Part shown: piece after piece, positions 1 to 10,322 of the stretch
Layout: every line of letters begins with the position of its first letter
How positions within the stretch are numbered: position 1 is the first letter of the stretch
Source of the DNA: Mastacembelus armatus
Taxonomy: Eukaryota; Chordata; Actinopteri; Synbranchiformes; Mastacembelidae
Assembly: GCF_900324485.2 (NCBI RefSeq)
Contig: NW_022872912.1
Location: 62,001-126,000 of the forward strand
DNA length: 64,000 nucleotides
Direction: 5' to 3'
The notes under the pieces: model-generated
What the model saw: the letters and a program-made list of their open reading frames with translations, nothing else
Databases searched by the model: none
What the model was told of the DNA's origin: nothing
Made by a program: the position numbers and the translations under genes

Positions 1-459
1 AGATTTGACCCTTGCCTTATCCAGTAAATTACTGTGTGAATGGCAGACTAAAAATGAAATATGTCAGTCACATCACGGTGGTGGGACGGGTAAAATTGTG
101 TCACTTGCAATGTGCACTGTATTTTGTGTCTGATGTAGGGAAAGACGCTTTATTAGTAGACTACCAGAGTACTAAGAGGTAGGTACTGCAGGGGGCTAAG
201 TTTGTGGTGACACCTCCAGCAGCTGACGTACCAAGCAATATGGAGTTCCCACTCTGCGTGAAGGTAAATATAACAATACGATATGCACAACCACCCTCAG
301 CTGATGTTAAGTTCAAAGAGGTAGTGAGGAGTGGTGGAAAACTAATAATACACAAAGCAGATAATGGTACCTACACACAAAACACATATATTGAACAATA
401 TAATATTCAATATTAAGTGTAAGTAATGTTAGACCTACTGCCACATGGACCTCATGAGT

Positions 460-467
460 TATAAATA
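460..467 (+). promoter_or_regulatory. TATA box of the compact 5' gene
   Basis: TATAAATA is a full consensus TATA box. It lies about 30 bases upstream of a plausible start near 490 and is followed by a short leader that ends in a strong splice donor at 541/542. Spacing to the donor and the coding exon fits a small TATA-driven two-exon gene. The start site itself is inferred. Confidence 0.55.
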
Positions 468-489
468 GCAAGCCTTGTTTGTAAAGCCT

Positions 490-541
490 GGAGAAATAGA
501 AGATAGGCACGCCTGGGAGCTGGACGCTGGAATGTAGAAAG
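490..541 (+). other. Probable 5' UTR exon of the 801-1610 gene
   Basis: A short stretch after the TATA box ends in AAAG/GTAAGAG, a near-perfect vertebrate donor. The matching acceptor (pyrimidine-rich, ending CCCCAG) is at 794, six bases before the start codon, which gives a 253-base intron. The exon is noncoding as read. Its 5' end is estimated from the TATA position. Confidence 0.45.
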
Positions 542-800
542 GTAAGAGCTAATCTATTATGATGTGATCGGTCCAGTTCACAGCACATGTATGCTCATGA
601 TTACCAGATACTGAGAAATAATTGTTACATTATGATTAAAATCAGTGATTTTGTTAGCACTTATGATGAGTTAGATTGAAGAGGGCAGGGGGGCGCAAAA
701 ATCGTCAGGCCAATTGTAAGTAGCACTGGTAAAAGGGTTAGGTGGCCATTGAAATGAGCTGCTGTCCAAGTAACTACTCTGACTGTGTCCCCAGACAAAA

Positions 801-1610
801 ATGGCAGACAACAACCAACACTCTTCCATAAGGGGTCAAGGTTATGCCTGGCCAGGTCAACTGGATTCCTATGAAATGGATCCAGCGTCAGGACAGGCTT
901 TACATTACCATGAGCTGACAACAAGCTCCTGGACACAATGGGCACCCTACAATGCACCACACAGCAGCCATGGAGCCAACTGGTGCCCTGATACCTGGAA
1001 CCTGCCAAGGGGGCAGTGCTGGGACCAGATGCAAGAGAACACGCTGATTCTAACTGGAACTTCACAACCAAGGATGTCCTCCATGGATCTTTTGCTCCAG
1101 GGCCAGGCTGACATCACCCTACCATGTTCCTCCGGAATGTCATGTCAAGATCCACAGTACCAAATGCTGCATATGACCCCCCTGCCTGAATGGCCACAGG
1201 TCACCACGGTGATGACCGAACCTGTTGACTGGATTGCACCCCCAAACCAAAATTCCGAGGGGAGAGTTGTAACTATGATCCCTGCATTACCCCCACCTCA
1301 GACCCCACAAGTGGCACCAAAACCAGCGCCGCCAGAGCAAGCTGCAACACCATCCATGTTGGGTTCTGAGAAGATATCAAAACCAGCCCCATCATTAATG
1401 GTTAAGGCCCAGGAAAAAACCAGGTGCACAGTGAAGAGTGGTAGTCTGTGGCAAAAGTTGAAAAGACTGAAGAATGATAATCTGCTTATGACTCTGCAAA
1501 TAAACAAACAGCAAGAGGAATTAAATAAAATGCGACAGGAGAAAGAGGCTATAATAGCCCAGATGGACTATTATCGTAAATTGAGGGGATTCTTTCTTGG
1601 TCAGGATTAA
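801..1610 (+). CDS. Unrecognised 269-residue protein with C-terminal coiled coil
   Basis: I do not recognise this protein. The ATG sits six bases after a splice acceptor in a good context (ACAAAAATGG), and the frame stays open to TAA at 1610 within one exon. The first 110 residues are rich in Trp, His, Gln, Ser and Tyr. Residues about 140-200 are Pro/Gln/Ala-rich and look disordered (PALPPPQTPQVAPKP). Residues about 213-262 are charged and Leu-spaced (WQKLKRLKND, QQEELNKMRQEKEAI) and predict a coiled coil. No basic DNA-contact region precedes it, so it is not an ordinary bZIP. There is no signal peptide or membrane segment. A consensus TATA box, a leader intron and a downstream AATAAA make it look like a real, compactly regulated host gene. 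A role as scaffold or transcription cofactor would be a guess. Confidence 0.65.
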   Translation: MADNNQHSSIRGQGYAWPGQLDSYEMDPASGQALHYHELTTSSWTQWAPYNAPHSSHGANWCPDTWNLPRGQCWDQMQENTLILTGTSQPRMSSMDLLLQGQADITLPCSSGMSCQDPQYQMLHMTPLPEWPQVTTVMTEPVDWIAPPNQNSEGRVVTMIPALPPPQTPQVAPKPAPPEQAATPSMLGSEKISKPAPSLMVKAQEKTRCTVKSGSLWQKLKRLKNDNLLMTLQINKQQEELNKMRQEKEAIIAQMDYYRKLRGFFLGQD

Positions 1611-1775
1611 ATCTTTTCTGGAAGACTCACTGTGCTTCGTAAGTGCTAGTAACCTCTCCACAGTGAGGACCCTCTACGATGTGTAAAACATCTGGGTTGA
1701 AGACACATCATGACCCCCCCCCCCCATCATAACGGACTGATTTTGCTGTGTTTTCAATTTTGATGACCATTACAT

Positions 1776-1781
1776 AATAAA
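1776..1781 (+). terminator. Poly(A) signal of the 801-1610 gene
   Basis: AATAAA lies about 165 bases after the stop codon, the usual distance for a short vertebrate 3' UTR. Confidence 0.4.
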
Positions 1782-2262
1782 AACTGAGCATTAGAATTGC
1801 AACACCATAAAACAGCATATTAAAGAAGATGGTAACATTTATAGTAGCAAATAGAGATCTCATATTCATGATCATTGCATGTTAAATATCTATGAAATAG
1901 TTATTACAAACATTTTATGATTGTGTGATACCAGAAATGTGATCCCCGATGAATAGACGTTATATCATTATAATTACTTTTGTTTTCTGCAATCTTAAGC
2001 ATCATACTCCTGAGCATTGTTTGCGTGATTGGGATATAGGGACGGGACAGGAGTACGGGTGGATTTTACCCACTCCAAGCTAAGTATGGAGGGGATGTTT
2101 TCCAACTGTTCTCAGGTCTGCTGTCAAAGTTCCCTCAAGGTGATAGTCATCGTCTTGATGGTCACCTGAGCAATGGACAGCGGCTTGCTGCCAAGCTTGA
2201 TGGATTTTGACAACAGCCAGTAGGGAGATGGTGTGACTTGAAAGTCACAAAGGGGGAAGAGA

Positions 2263-2956
2263 TGTGGGATATTAGTCAAAATGCTAGTCTGAAATATATG
2301 CATTTATTACGTAACCTTATGCACTTTTATAAGTATTCTTTTAAATTTTATATAGTTAACCTGAAAAATATTTTCAATATGTGTTATGTAGTTTTGGTTT
2401 GTTTTAATTTCACCCAGTACACATTAATGGGAGAATATCAGTCAAGGGTGCTCTGTTGCTCCCAGTGGGCCAGGCAAGGCCCTGCAGCTGGTGCACAGTC
2501 AGCAAGCCAGCACTCATAAATGAGCCAAAACCTCACTTTAACCTTAATTGCTCACTTACTAAATCAAGTAGCCAAAAAATTCTTTGGCCATAAGATGGAC
2601 CTAAGAAAAGGCCATAAGTAAATGTATTCGATGACTCCAAGGAGTGAATAGCATGCCTGCAATAAGGGATTTTTATGCTGTACAAGGTCATTGTGCACAG
2701 AGGCCCCCCTCTCCTGACTCCAAAATAGTCTATAAGACTAAGAACAAAGAACCAAGGCAGTTGGGCCCAGGGTTCACTCAGGTTTATGTGTTACTGTTGC
2801 AATAAACCTTTTTGGTTCAGACTTTGTCGACTGGAGAGTTTGATTTCAAACACTGGGAGAGAAGAAAAGAGAAGAGCAGTGTCTGTGGGGGTTCAATGGC
2901 TTCACTCTGCCCTGGCTGAAGGATTTTCCATGACACGAAGCCGGTTTGTGACAACA
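2263..2956 (+). mobile_element. LTR remnant of an endogenous-retrovirus-like element
   Basis: A purine tract just upstream (AAAGGGGGAAGAGA) is followed by TGTGGG. A TATA-like GTCTATAAGAC lies near 2730, then AATAAA at about 2801 and a U5-like stretch ending GTGACAACA near 2956. This order (polypurine tract, TG, promoter, poly(A) signal, CA end) is that of a 3' LTR. The sequence at 2041-2262 may be decayed internal DNA. No matching 5' LTR is present in the window. It is an old, incomplete fossil, and the boundaries are estimates. Confidence 0.45.
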
Positions 2957-3529
2957 AATATATATTCACTACACCTCTATCCACTCACTCCAACTGGCAA
3001 AAATAGTTTTTCTTAAAGAAGTTAAGTGTTAATGTTGAGAAACCTCTACTGAAAGGATTAATGATGCACTTGTCTGCATGGAGTCTATTCATGTTATGAA
3101 ACAGCAGCACATGTGTCTGTGCTTGTGTGTGTGCCTGGAGCTCATCAGCAGAGAAGGGGAGCTCCCGGGATCCAGGGCACTTTATTACATGGTGGCTTAG
3201 CTTTTTAAGACAATAAGCAAAGTTAGATCATGAATCTGTAAAGAATTAGCTGCTCCTGACAACTGAATTCAAGTTGTGTCATTGTAATAGATTAATTTTA
3301 CAAATATTAGACACCAGCCAACTTTTAGGTAGCTTCAACTGTAGAACTTCTTTCTTACACAAAAGCTAAAGGTGGCTGTACAGTGTAGAGAGGGCTGTTT
3401 ATGGAGCCAGAACAGGGAGGAAAACCGCTTGTGTCTTTGTCGCACATAAGGCTCTTTTGGACCAAATAGTTCAAGAGACGTAGTTCTGTGACCCCTCAAG
3501 ATATCTCTGAAAACCACCATCTTCAATTA

Positions 3530-3830
3530 TGTTTCTCTATTCAGCGATATCAGTTACCAGCCTTGTGTTATTGCGTACTGATCTACCTTCTAAGAAGCCA
3601 GATTGTGTTTCTGCAATAAGGTTTGAAATCCCTGTTTTAAGGCGAATAGTGAAAATATAAATAAGCAGTTTATAGTCCGAGTTTCTAAGAGTGATGGGTC
3701 ATCTGTTTTCTATTAATCTGGGGTCTTTATTAGGTTTTGGAATTAATATGATAATTCCTTGTCTCATTGTCAGTGGGAGTATATAAGATTCAGATATTTC
3801 TGAAAAAACCTGGAATAAAAATGTACAACT
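3530..3830 (-). mobile_element. L1-clade LINE reverse-transcriptase fragment
   Basis: The reverse strand reads in one frame through typical L1 RT motifs: LPLTMRQGIIILIPKPNKDP, then RPITL-like, NSDYKLL, and ETQSGF with GRS. One in-frame TGA replaces the Arg of the RRPITL motif. About 90 codons are recognisable, with no endonuclease or 3' end nearby. It is a decayed, 5'- and 3'-truncated copy. Confidence 0.75.
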
Positions 3831-3849
3831 GAGGAAAATACCAGAGGTT

Positions 3850-5250
3850 GGCAAAGCTATTCCGCCGCTTTTCCAACGTGAGTGTCTGAGTCAGATAGCC
3901 TGAAACTAGTGATAAGTGTCAATAGCAGTGATATTTATATCACCTTATCACTCAAAGAAATGAAATGTTGGATTTAATCAAGTTAGTTATGTCAACCGGT
4001 CCCACAAAAGTTGGTTGAATAACTAGTAAAAATAATAGCAAATTAAATGCAACACCATGTTATTAAGTTAGTGTAACTACACTTTATTAATTAAATGCTA
4101 CCTCATGCAGATATGTTGAATTAATTTGATTCTATTATCTTCAGTTTATTTAAGGCATGTTGAATTAACCTGAGACAGTTATGTTCAATTTATTAAACAC
4201 AAACTACCTACATTAATGCGGTACGATTTTGTTGACTGTGCTTTGTATGAATGAACCATATTTGCTCTGTTTAATGCATTGGGTGGAATAAATACAACTC
4301 AAGTAACTTCACTGGACTTTAATAAAGAGTTCCAATCAGAAACAGAGTGAGTAATTTGCCAAACATCATACTGCAATTTTGCCAAATCCTATCTAAAAAG
4401 GTACCAGGACATTAAACTTACATGACGTAAAATTAAACTAAGAAAAAAAAAAAAAAAAACCTTCTACACCCAACTGGTACCTAAATTAGGTAAATAAACA
4501 TGTACAGAAAATTTACAAAATGATTAAAAAAAAAAAACTAAAACTAAAATTGCAAAAAAAAAAAAAAATTACAAATAATTGCTTTTCAAACTATGTAAAC
4601 ATTTTACTGAATTTGGGAAGTGAGTACCAAAGTGGGAAGTGCTGTTGCCCTGAATATAACATTTTGCATGTGCATGTTATAGTTAAAACTAAACTGTAAA
4701 TATCTTTCCTGGTTATAACCCTGTGCATCGAGAAGGCAAATGCAGAACTAAAACACATCAACTTTTTAAAAGACCTAACAAGGAATTTGCAAAACAGTTA
4801 TGTACTTTTAAAGTTATGTACTTTTTATGTACTTTTAAATGTTATATACTTTTAAACTTAAATTGACTGACAGGCTCACACTAAAATAACCCTTTTCCAC
4901 AAAGTACACATTTTATAGCCCCAACCTAATAATGGAAAAGTTTGTTTTTAAATCAAGTCTTAGGATTCCCATACAAGAAAAAAAAAAAAAAAAAAAGACA
5001 TAAATAGCAGAGAATACTTTGTGATTTTAAAAAAAAAGTCACTCAAAACTCAAAGATGTGCCCTATGAAACTGCACACAGAATATGTCTGGTTTTATGGT
5101 TCAATCAAAAGTCAATTTTCTGACATAATTTGTGTGTGTGTGTGTGTGTGTCCAGTCAGGACAGAAGTCCAATAAAATTCAGTCCAAGAAGTGTTATATG
5201 CATTGTATATTTTAGGTGATATCCCCTCACAGCCGGATACTGAAATCAGC
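3850..5250. other. AT-rich gene-free stretch with A-tracts and a short (GT)n run
   Basis: I see no gene here. Long A runs occur near 4442, 4528, 4553 and 4979, and a (GT)n microsatellite lies at about 5131-5150. A short GTTATGTACTTTT motif is repeated near 4795-4855. It may contain the tail of a retroposon, but nothing can be assigned. Confidence 0.5.
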
Positions 5251-5405
5251 AAATGTTTTTGAATTTTTGCAGGTTATGGTCCCAAAATTATTTGAAATCA
5301 ATCAATGTTGTCTCTAGGTTACAGTTTGCTTATACAGAAGCTGTCCAAAATCCAAATATGCTCCTTTTATGGTCTAGAATTAGTGTGTACTGCAGCACAC
5401 AGATA

Positions 5406-5715
5406 ACATTACTCATGAAGTTTGTTTTTGAGGATTTGCACTTGAACGGACAGCTTTTTCCCATCCAACTCCATCAGAACTTTCTGAAGAAACTCAAATG
5501 TATACTTCAGGTCCTTGGGATAGCTCAGGTTTAGGCAATAGATGAGGCCAAGCAGAAGCGCACATCCACTTGCCACAGCTCTCAGATCCTGCAGCACTTC
5601 ACATCCTTCGATGATGACACCGACATTGGGTGGATCGGTAGGCTCTGCTCCTTCGTGTCGGACAGCATAGACTCCCAAGACCATTTGTTCCCACTCTCTC
5701 TCTCTGCCTCCAGAT
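5406..5715 (-). CDS. Last exon of a fish-expanded uncharacterised protein family
   Basis: The minus-strand frame (Met at 5684, stop at about 5409) reads MVLGVYAVRHEGAEP, then PPNVGVIIEGCEVLQDL, CALLLGLIYCLNLSYP and KDLKYTFEFLQKVLMELDG. From memory this matches the conserved C-terminal segment of an uncharacterised multi-copy teleost family: an Asp-Val-Gly-(Ile/Val) turn, a hydrophobic GLIYxLNLSYP helix and a Phe-rich YTFEF(L/V)QK helix. Its biochemical role is not known to me. The frame is open upstream into ERERE, where a candidate acceptor lies near 5705-5715. No earlier exon is visible in the 4 kb upstream on the same strand. It is therefore either a gene with a long intron or a stranded exon. 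The reading frame is undamaged. Confidence 0.5.
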
Positions 5716-5719
5716 CAAT

Positions 5720-6715
5720 ATCCTCAAAAAACAAAACAAAACAAAAAAACTATTAATTTCAATGTCAAGTCTAATATGACGTCTTCACAGGTCTTGGTTT
5801 AACTCAAAAGAAACAGAAAGTAACACACCCTCATTTCCAAGAAGCGCAAAATGAGTAATATTTGGCCCTTGTTGGAAGATTTTATGTTGCACTGTCAGCA
5901 CTGGCTGTCAATCAATCAAATCAGTCTAGCATAACAAGCAAATACCAACAGCTCTAAGAGGTTCTAACTGAAAAATTTGCCATGTCGACTCATGAGAAAG
6001 ATATTTCAATTGTAAATAACACTGGACAAATTTTTTTTCAAAAGTTTTTTCTCCTGAAAAACTTTTGGTAATTATGATAGACCGCTTCAAGCTCAACACA
6101 AATATAATTTCAGAACCTGTGCAAGTTCCACAAGACAATACAAAAATAGTTGTTTTTTTTTTAAAAATGGTACACGATAGGTTGAATCACACTATATTTT
6201 TGTGATTAACAGCCCAAAAAGATACACTTGAACGTATTCAAAAAAATCTGTGTTATCCAGTGTAATCTACTACTATGTTTGTGTCAATTCAGAAATGAAT
6301 GAATGAATGCAAATACTTTAGTAGGAATTCTATCTAAAATCCAAGGCCAGAGGAGGGTGAGGCCTAGACTGATTTTACACTAGACACTTTGTTCAGTCTA
6401 AGGCCAACTCATGCTTGACTCTTCTACAGCAAACGTGGCACACTATTCAAATCCCAGAGACACTACATCATTTTGTACCTTTTTATTTTGGAACAAATTT
6501 TTAGAGATCGACTTTTACTGGAGAATTTAGTTTAGTGAACAGGAGCTGACAAACATGAATCCTTTATGAAACAGGAGAATGGCGCAAGGAGATAGGAAGG
6601 AAGGAAACAGAGACAGTCCTTCTAAACTTTCTAGGCTCAAGAGCTAAAATTAATTGTTCAGTGTGCAGATGATATCAGCATAAAAAGAAATGTTTCCCAC
6701 AGGTCAGTCAGTACA
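5720..6715. other. Intergenic stretch, nothing recognised
   Basis: It is AT-rich with a short (AATG)n run near 6294-6310. I see no coding potential, tRNA or recognisable repeat boundary. Confidence 0.4.
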
Positions 6716-6718
6716 GCA

Positions 6719-6955
6719 GTCATCCATCTATTATCTATATCCGCATATTCCTAACTAGGGTCACAGGGATCTTCTGGAGCTTATCCCAGCTCTCTTTGGG
6801 ATAAAGGCAGGGGTACACCCTGGACAGGCCAGCACTCCATCGCAGGGCCACATAAAGTGGAACAACCTCACACTTCTACGGGCAATTCAGAGTCAACAAT
6901 CAACCTGACATACATGTTTTGGACAGTGGGAGAAAACCAAAATACCCAGACATTT
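6719..6955 (+). repeat. Teleost interspersed repeat (CCCTGGACAGG family)
   Basis: It carries the landmarks of a very common fish repeat in order: CATCCATC, GGGTCACAGGGATC, GGAGCTTATCCCAGCT, GGGTACACCCTGGACAGG, CATCGCAGGG, then AACCTGACATACATG and GTGGGAGAAAACC. This is probably a LINE-tail or SINE-like family. At least seven other copies occur in this window in both orientations. Confidence 0.7.
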
Positions 6956-7058
6956 ACGGTTAGGGCAAAACCATGATCTTTAGTATGAAAGCCCTGTATT
7001 TTTTGTTGTGGTTGTAATGAGTATGAATGATGCATAAAGTTCAAAGTTAATAACTGCA

Positions 7059-7132
7059 TGGCCAGTAGAGGGCTTGAACCCATGACATTGGCGTTATTAG
7101 CACCACGCTCTAACCATCTGAGCTAACTGGCC
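7059..7132 (-). tRNA. tRNA-Ile(AAU), T arm slightly decayed
   Basis: The reverse strand folds as a tRNA: acceptor GGCCAGT/ACTGGCC pairs perfectly, the anticodon stem TGGTG/CGCCA holds, and loop CTAATAA gives anticodon AAU. The D arm is normal. The T stem has one mismatch and one wobble, while the T loop TTCAAGC is good. It may be functional or recently dead. Confidence 0.7.
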
Positions 7133-7244
7133 TGTGTATGAACATGCAGCACATTGAAAATTTCAAACAGGAAACATGGGATTAGTGATTTGTTGAAAAG
7201 CACAGAGAAAACGAGGTCAGAGGAGTAACACTCACTGAAGGTGC

Positions 7245-7650
7245 CTTTGGCGTTGTCCTCTACACATAACTCTCATCAGCTGCTCTCTGTGCTCTTCAGA
7301 GAGTGTACCAGCTACTATGTACGAGAATCCATGGGTTATCACTATCGATGGTTATTACCAGCCATTCCAGAAACTGGGTACTCACTTCCCTGTCATTTCT
7401 CACAGCAGGCTGACCAGTAGACTCTGCTTGTAGTGGTCTACTACATCCCCCTCTGGCCCTGGATGGTGATGGGCTCCACAGGTGTCCTCCTCCTGAAGTT
7501 TATGATGAGCTCCTTCGTCCACGTTCAGGAGCAGGTGGTTAGGCTGAGACCACTCCACAAAGTCTCTGATCAGTGTCCTGCACTCTGACTTCTTCCTCTG
7601 ACATGAGCTTCTCTGAGGAGGCTGAGCAAGGCAAGAAGCACAGCTCACAC
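7245..7650 (-). mobile_element. LINE ORF2 C-terminal fragment
   Basis: The minus strand encodes TLIRDFVEWSQPNHLLLNV, which matches the post-RT segment of fish jockey/CR1-group LINEs (xDFVxWCxxNxLxLNV). It then shifts frame into pieces resembling the KELIINFRRR and HYK-LGV motifs that follow in that family. At least two frame changes are needed to follow it. It is a short, broken copy. Confidence 0.6.
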
Positions 7651-7778
7651 TGCCCATTTTTTCAGACAGTAGGCATCAACTCAGCACATCAAATGGAGCT
7701 ACAAAGAGGTCAAAGCTACCTGTGGTAAGCTCAGGCGGACTTTTCTGAGACTGATATGCAACATTGAGTCATAAACTA

Positions 7779-7851
7779 CGTTTCTGCCTTGTTTTGAACC
7801 GGGGAGCTTTCGCACGTGAGGCAAACGAGATGACTACTACACTACAGAAAC
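7779..7851 (-). tRNA. tRNA-Val(CAC), degenerate T arm
   Basis: Acceptor GTTTCTG/CAGAAAC pairs fully. The D arm (GTAGTGTAGT) and anticodon stem TTTGC/GCGAA with loop CTCACGT give CAC. The T stem has two mismatches and the T loop reads TTCAAAA. It is probably a pseudogene or a weak gene. Confidence 0.6.
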
Positions 7852-8581
7852 TGACACAAGGGATGTATTAGCACCGCCTTTTTAAGGCTAAAGCACAATA
7901 GAGAAAATGCCTAAAGAAAGTGGTATTGCTGCTCCCTTCAAAATACTGACCAAGTCGGGCCCTGTTTAGCTACTAAAATCAGACAAGACAAGGCTCTTGT
8001 AGGACAGTATGGCTGTGGGCCACAGACTTTGTGATGAATGCAGCATTTCTTGATGCTAACTGACACCACCGACCGGTTCATACTAGCTAGAATGTAAATG
8101 CTTTGATTTTTGCAATTTAGTGTGGGTGTGACCTATCCTGGCCCGCCATACTAACTCTTTTTCTTTTCTATACAAAAGATTAGTCTGGAATCTCTTCAGT
8201 AGAGATCAGTTTCCAAGAGGTGGGCCAGTGGATGCCGAGTAAACCAATCAGAAACAAAGAATATATAATATGGAATACAAAGTCAGTGGACAACTGCAAG
8301 CAGCACTGTGAGACACCTGTTTTTATGACATGCTTTGTATTTTTTAAAACTACAAATAAACGGTGCACTTGTATCTGCATATCAATTTCTTCCTTCAAAT
8401 ACCTTTTTTGTGTAGAACACACCCTGACATTTTTGTGTCTGGGTATATTCTTCCAGGTTCGGTAACATGAAGGGAGAGCAGCAGGTTATCCAGCAATGTT
8501 TGGACTTACTCAGGGTTTCTGGTATCACCAAGCTGGTTTATGGTAACCATATGGTGGTGGTGAGGACAGCATAACATAAGA

Positions 8582-8652
8582 CTCCCCATCAGGGAATCGA
8601 AACCGGGACTTCTGCGTGACAGGCAGAGATACTGTCCACTCTATCTATTAAA
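8582..8652 (-). pseudogene. tRNA-Asp(GUC) pseudogene
   Basis: The anticodon arm CTGCCTGTCACGCAG and the 3' half (TTCGATTCCC, GGGGAG end) match tRNA-Asp. The 5' acceptor strand and part of the D arm are replaced by unrelated bases, so the acceptor cannot pair. Confidence 0.6.
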
Positions 8653-8693
8653 CCTGTTAACACAAACCAGTTAACCAGACTTCAAGCATGACA

Positions 8694-8824
8694 TCCATCC
8701 ATCCATTTTCTGTACCTGCTTTTTCCTGAAAGCCAGGGTCACGGGGATCAGCTGGAGCCTATCCCAGCTCTCTCTCAGGTGAAAGGCAGGGGTACACCCT
8801 GGACAGGTCACCAGTCCGTCGCAG
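8694..8824 (+). repeat. Teleost interspersed repeat (CCCTGGACAGG family)
   Basis: Same landmarks as the 6.7 kb copy: (ATCC)n head, GGGTCACGGGGATC, CCTATCCCAGCT, GGGGTACACCCTGGACAGGT and CAGTCCGTCGCAG. It stops after the CGCAG block. Confidence 0.75.
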
Positions 8825-8894
8825 TTCAAGCATGCCTAACTGACATAAAGGCCTGGATGACCAGTAACTTTCCAGTAACTTTCATTTCTTTTCT

Positions 8895-9150
8895 GATAGA
8901 CAAAGAAATGAAAAACAGAGGGATAGACAGTATAACAAATAACATACACAATAATAGAGAGAGACACGACGACAGAGACATAGATAGACAGAAGACAGAC
9001 AGAAACAATAACGAGAAAGAGAGAATTAGACAGAAAAAGAGAGATACAGATACAGATAGTTATAAACACACACAGACATCTAAGAATAGACAGAAACGCA
9101 GAAAATGAAAGTCTCAAATACACTGAAAAACAGACAGAAAAGCAGAACAA
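8895..9150. repeat. Degenerate (GACA/GATA)-rich simple-sequence tract
   Basis: About 250 bases of purine-rich AGACAGA/GATAGA-type sequence. Both strands give open frames only because of the biased composition. It is not a gene. Confidence 0.7.
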
Positions 9151-9421
9151 AGATATATATTAATACATATCTTGTCAGTGAAGACAACATATTGATGTCT
9201 CATTAAATATGAAACATGCTCTGACAAGATCCTTTTACATTTGATTCTTCTAAGGACAGCAATGAGCAAAATCCAACATACCTGATGTAGACCTGTCCTC
9301 TCCTGGAAATGTCTCTGCTCCATCTACTCATGCAAACTCCGATCCAGGAGCTCATCTACAGATAACTGCATCTTTCATGGAGGAAGGAGCCATTTTGACC
9401 AGTAAACAGCGTGTGCTTCAC

Positions 9422-9600
9422 CTTTTCCAGTGCTCGTTCAGTGACAAAGGGATCGTCTTTGCTTATTTTGATGGCCACCTTTATGTTGGTGGCACTGTTG
9501 GCACAGTTGGCCAACTTTGCAAAGCTCCCCTTCCCCACAAAGGCCTGCAACCTCACATCAGGAGGCCAGCCAGGTCTGTTCATGTATCAGGAACTTGACT
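9422..9600 (-). CDS. HIPK-like protein kinase N-lobe exon, isolated
   Basis: On the minus strand a strong acceptor (long CT tract ending CCTCCAG, AG at 9602-9601) and a good donor (AAAAG/GTGAAG at 9422/9421) bound a 179-base exon. From the ATG at 9583 it reads MNRPGWPPDVRLQAF, then VGKGSFAKLANC (the GxGxF glycine loop with its Lys) and KVAIKISKDD (beta-3 VAIK lysine). This is closest in style to fish homeodomain-interacting protein kinase relatives. A stop lies in frame shortly upstream of the ATG, so the exon would hold the start codon. No exon with the HRD or DFG motifs is seen on this strand down to 5 kb. It is either the first coding exon of a kinase with distant exons or a relic. The frame is intact. 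Confidence 0.5.
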
Positions 9601-9671
9601 CTGGAGGATGGAGAGAGCAGAGAGGAGAAGATGAATATAACATGAATTCACATAGCAATGTGTGTCTTCGG

Positions 9672-9810
9672 CCCTGTGATGGACTGGTGACTTATCCAGG
9701 GTGTACCACTGCCTTCCACCCGAAAGAGAGCTGGGATAGGCTCCAGCAGGTCCCGGTGACCCTGGTTAAGGAATAAGCAGGTATTGAAAATGGATGGATG
9801 GATGGAATGT
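9672..9810 (-). repeat. Teleost interspersed repeat (CCCTGGACAGG family), antisense
   Basis: The reverse strand shows (CATC)n, GGTCACCGGGACC, CCTATCCCAGCTCTCTTTCG and CCTGGATAAGTCACCAGTCC. It adjoins the kinase-like exon. Confidence 0.7.
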
Positions 9811-10300
9811 GTGTATTCTGTACATGACACTTGATCTGAGTTTCATTTCATTAACACAGGGCCCACCAAGGCTTTAGCTTGTCACTACCACATTTTCAGT
9901 CCTGCTGCTTCCAAAGCTGCTATATTTGTTCTGATCTAAACCTACTGCTAGATATTGAGAAAAATACACTACTGTTAAAAAACACTGTAACTCTGTCCCT
10001 GACTATTAGTTGGTTTCAGTGTCCACTGGTAAAAGGCTCAGTCCTAATTTACTAAGCACTGAATCCTGAGGTGTATTCACAGACATACTGCAGCTGGTTT
10101 CTTAATTCTTTGCAGTGCAATATATCAAACTATTTTCCACCGCTTTCAACTTACCTGTCACTCAATCCCATGGAGGATGTTGAAGCAAACTCAATGCTAA
10201 TGTGGAAATATGACAAAAGGACAAACACAAAAGTGTCTGTGTGTGTTTCAGAGGATGAAAGATGATGAAGTCATCAGCTCTCCCAGATTCCTCTTACTTT

Positions 10301-10322
10301 GTGACGTCACATGTGACGTCAC
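10301..10322. promoter_or_regulatory. 22-bp perfect palindrome with two CRE octamers
   Basis: Two TGACGTCA octamers flank a central CATG-type core, making a perfect 22-base palindrome at the truncated end of the hAT transposase. TGACGTCA is the consensus CREB/ATF site. Whether it is regulatory or a scar of the truncation event is unknown. Confidence 0.4.

Noticed and set aside
2238-3016. Small plus-strand frames at 2.2-3.0 kb
   Set aside because: They fall inside the LTR remnant and have no protein motifs.
8779-9150. Overlapping 60-109 codon frames on both strands
   Set aside because: Caused by a purine-rich simple-sequence tract; the encoded peptides are low complexity.
9377-9776. Plus-strand frames of 73 and 121 codons
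   Set aside because: They run antisense through the kinase-like exon and the interspersed repeat; no motif or splice context supports them.
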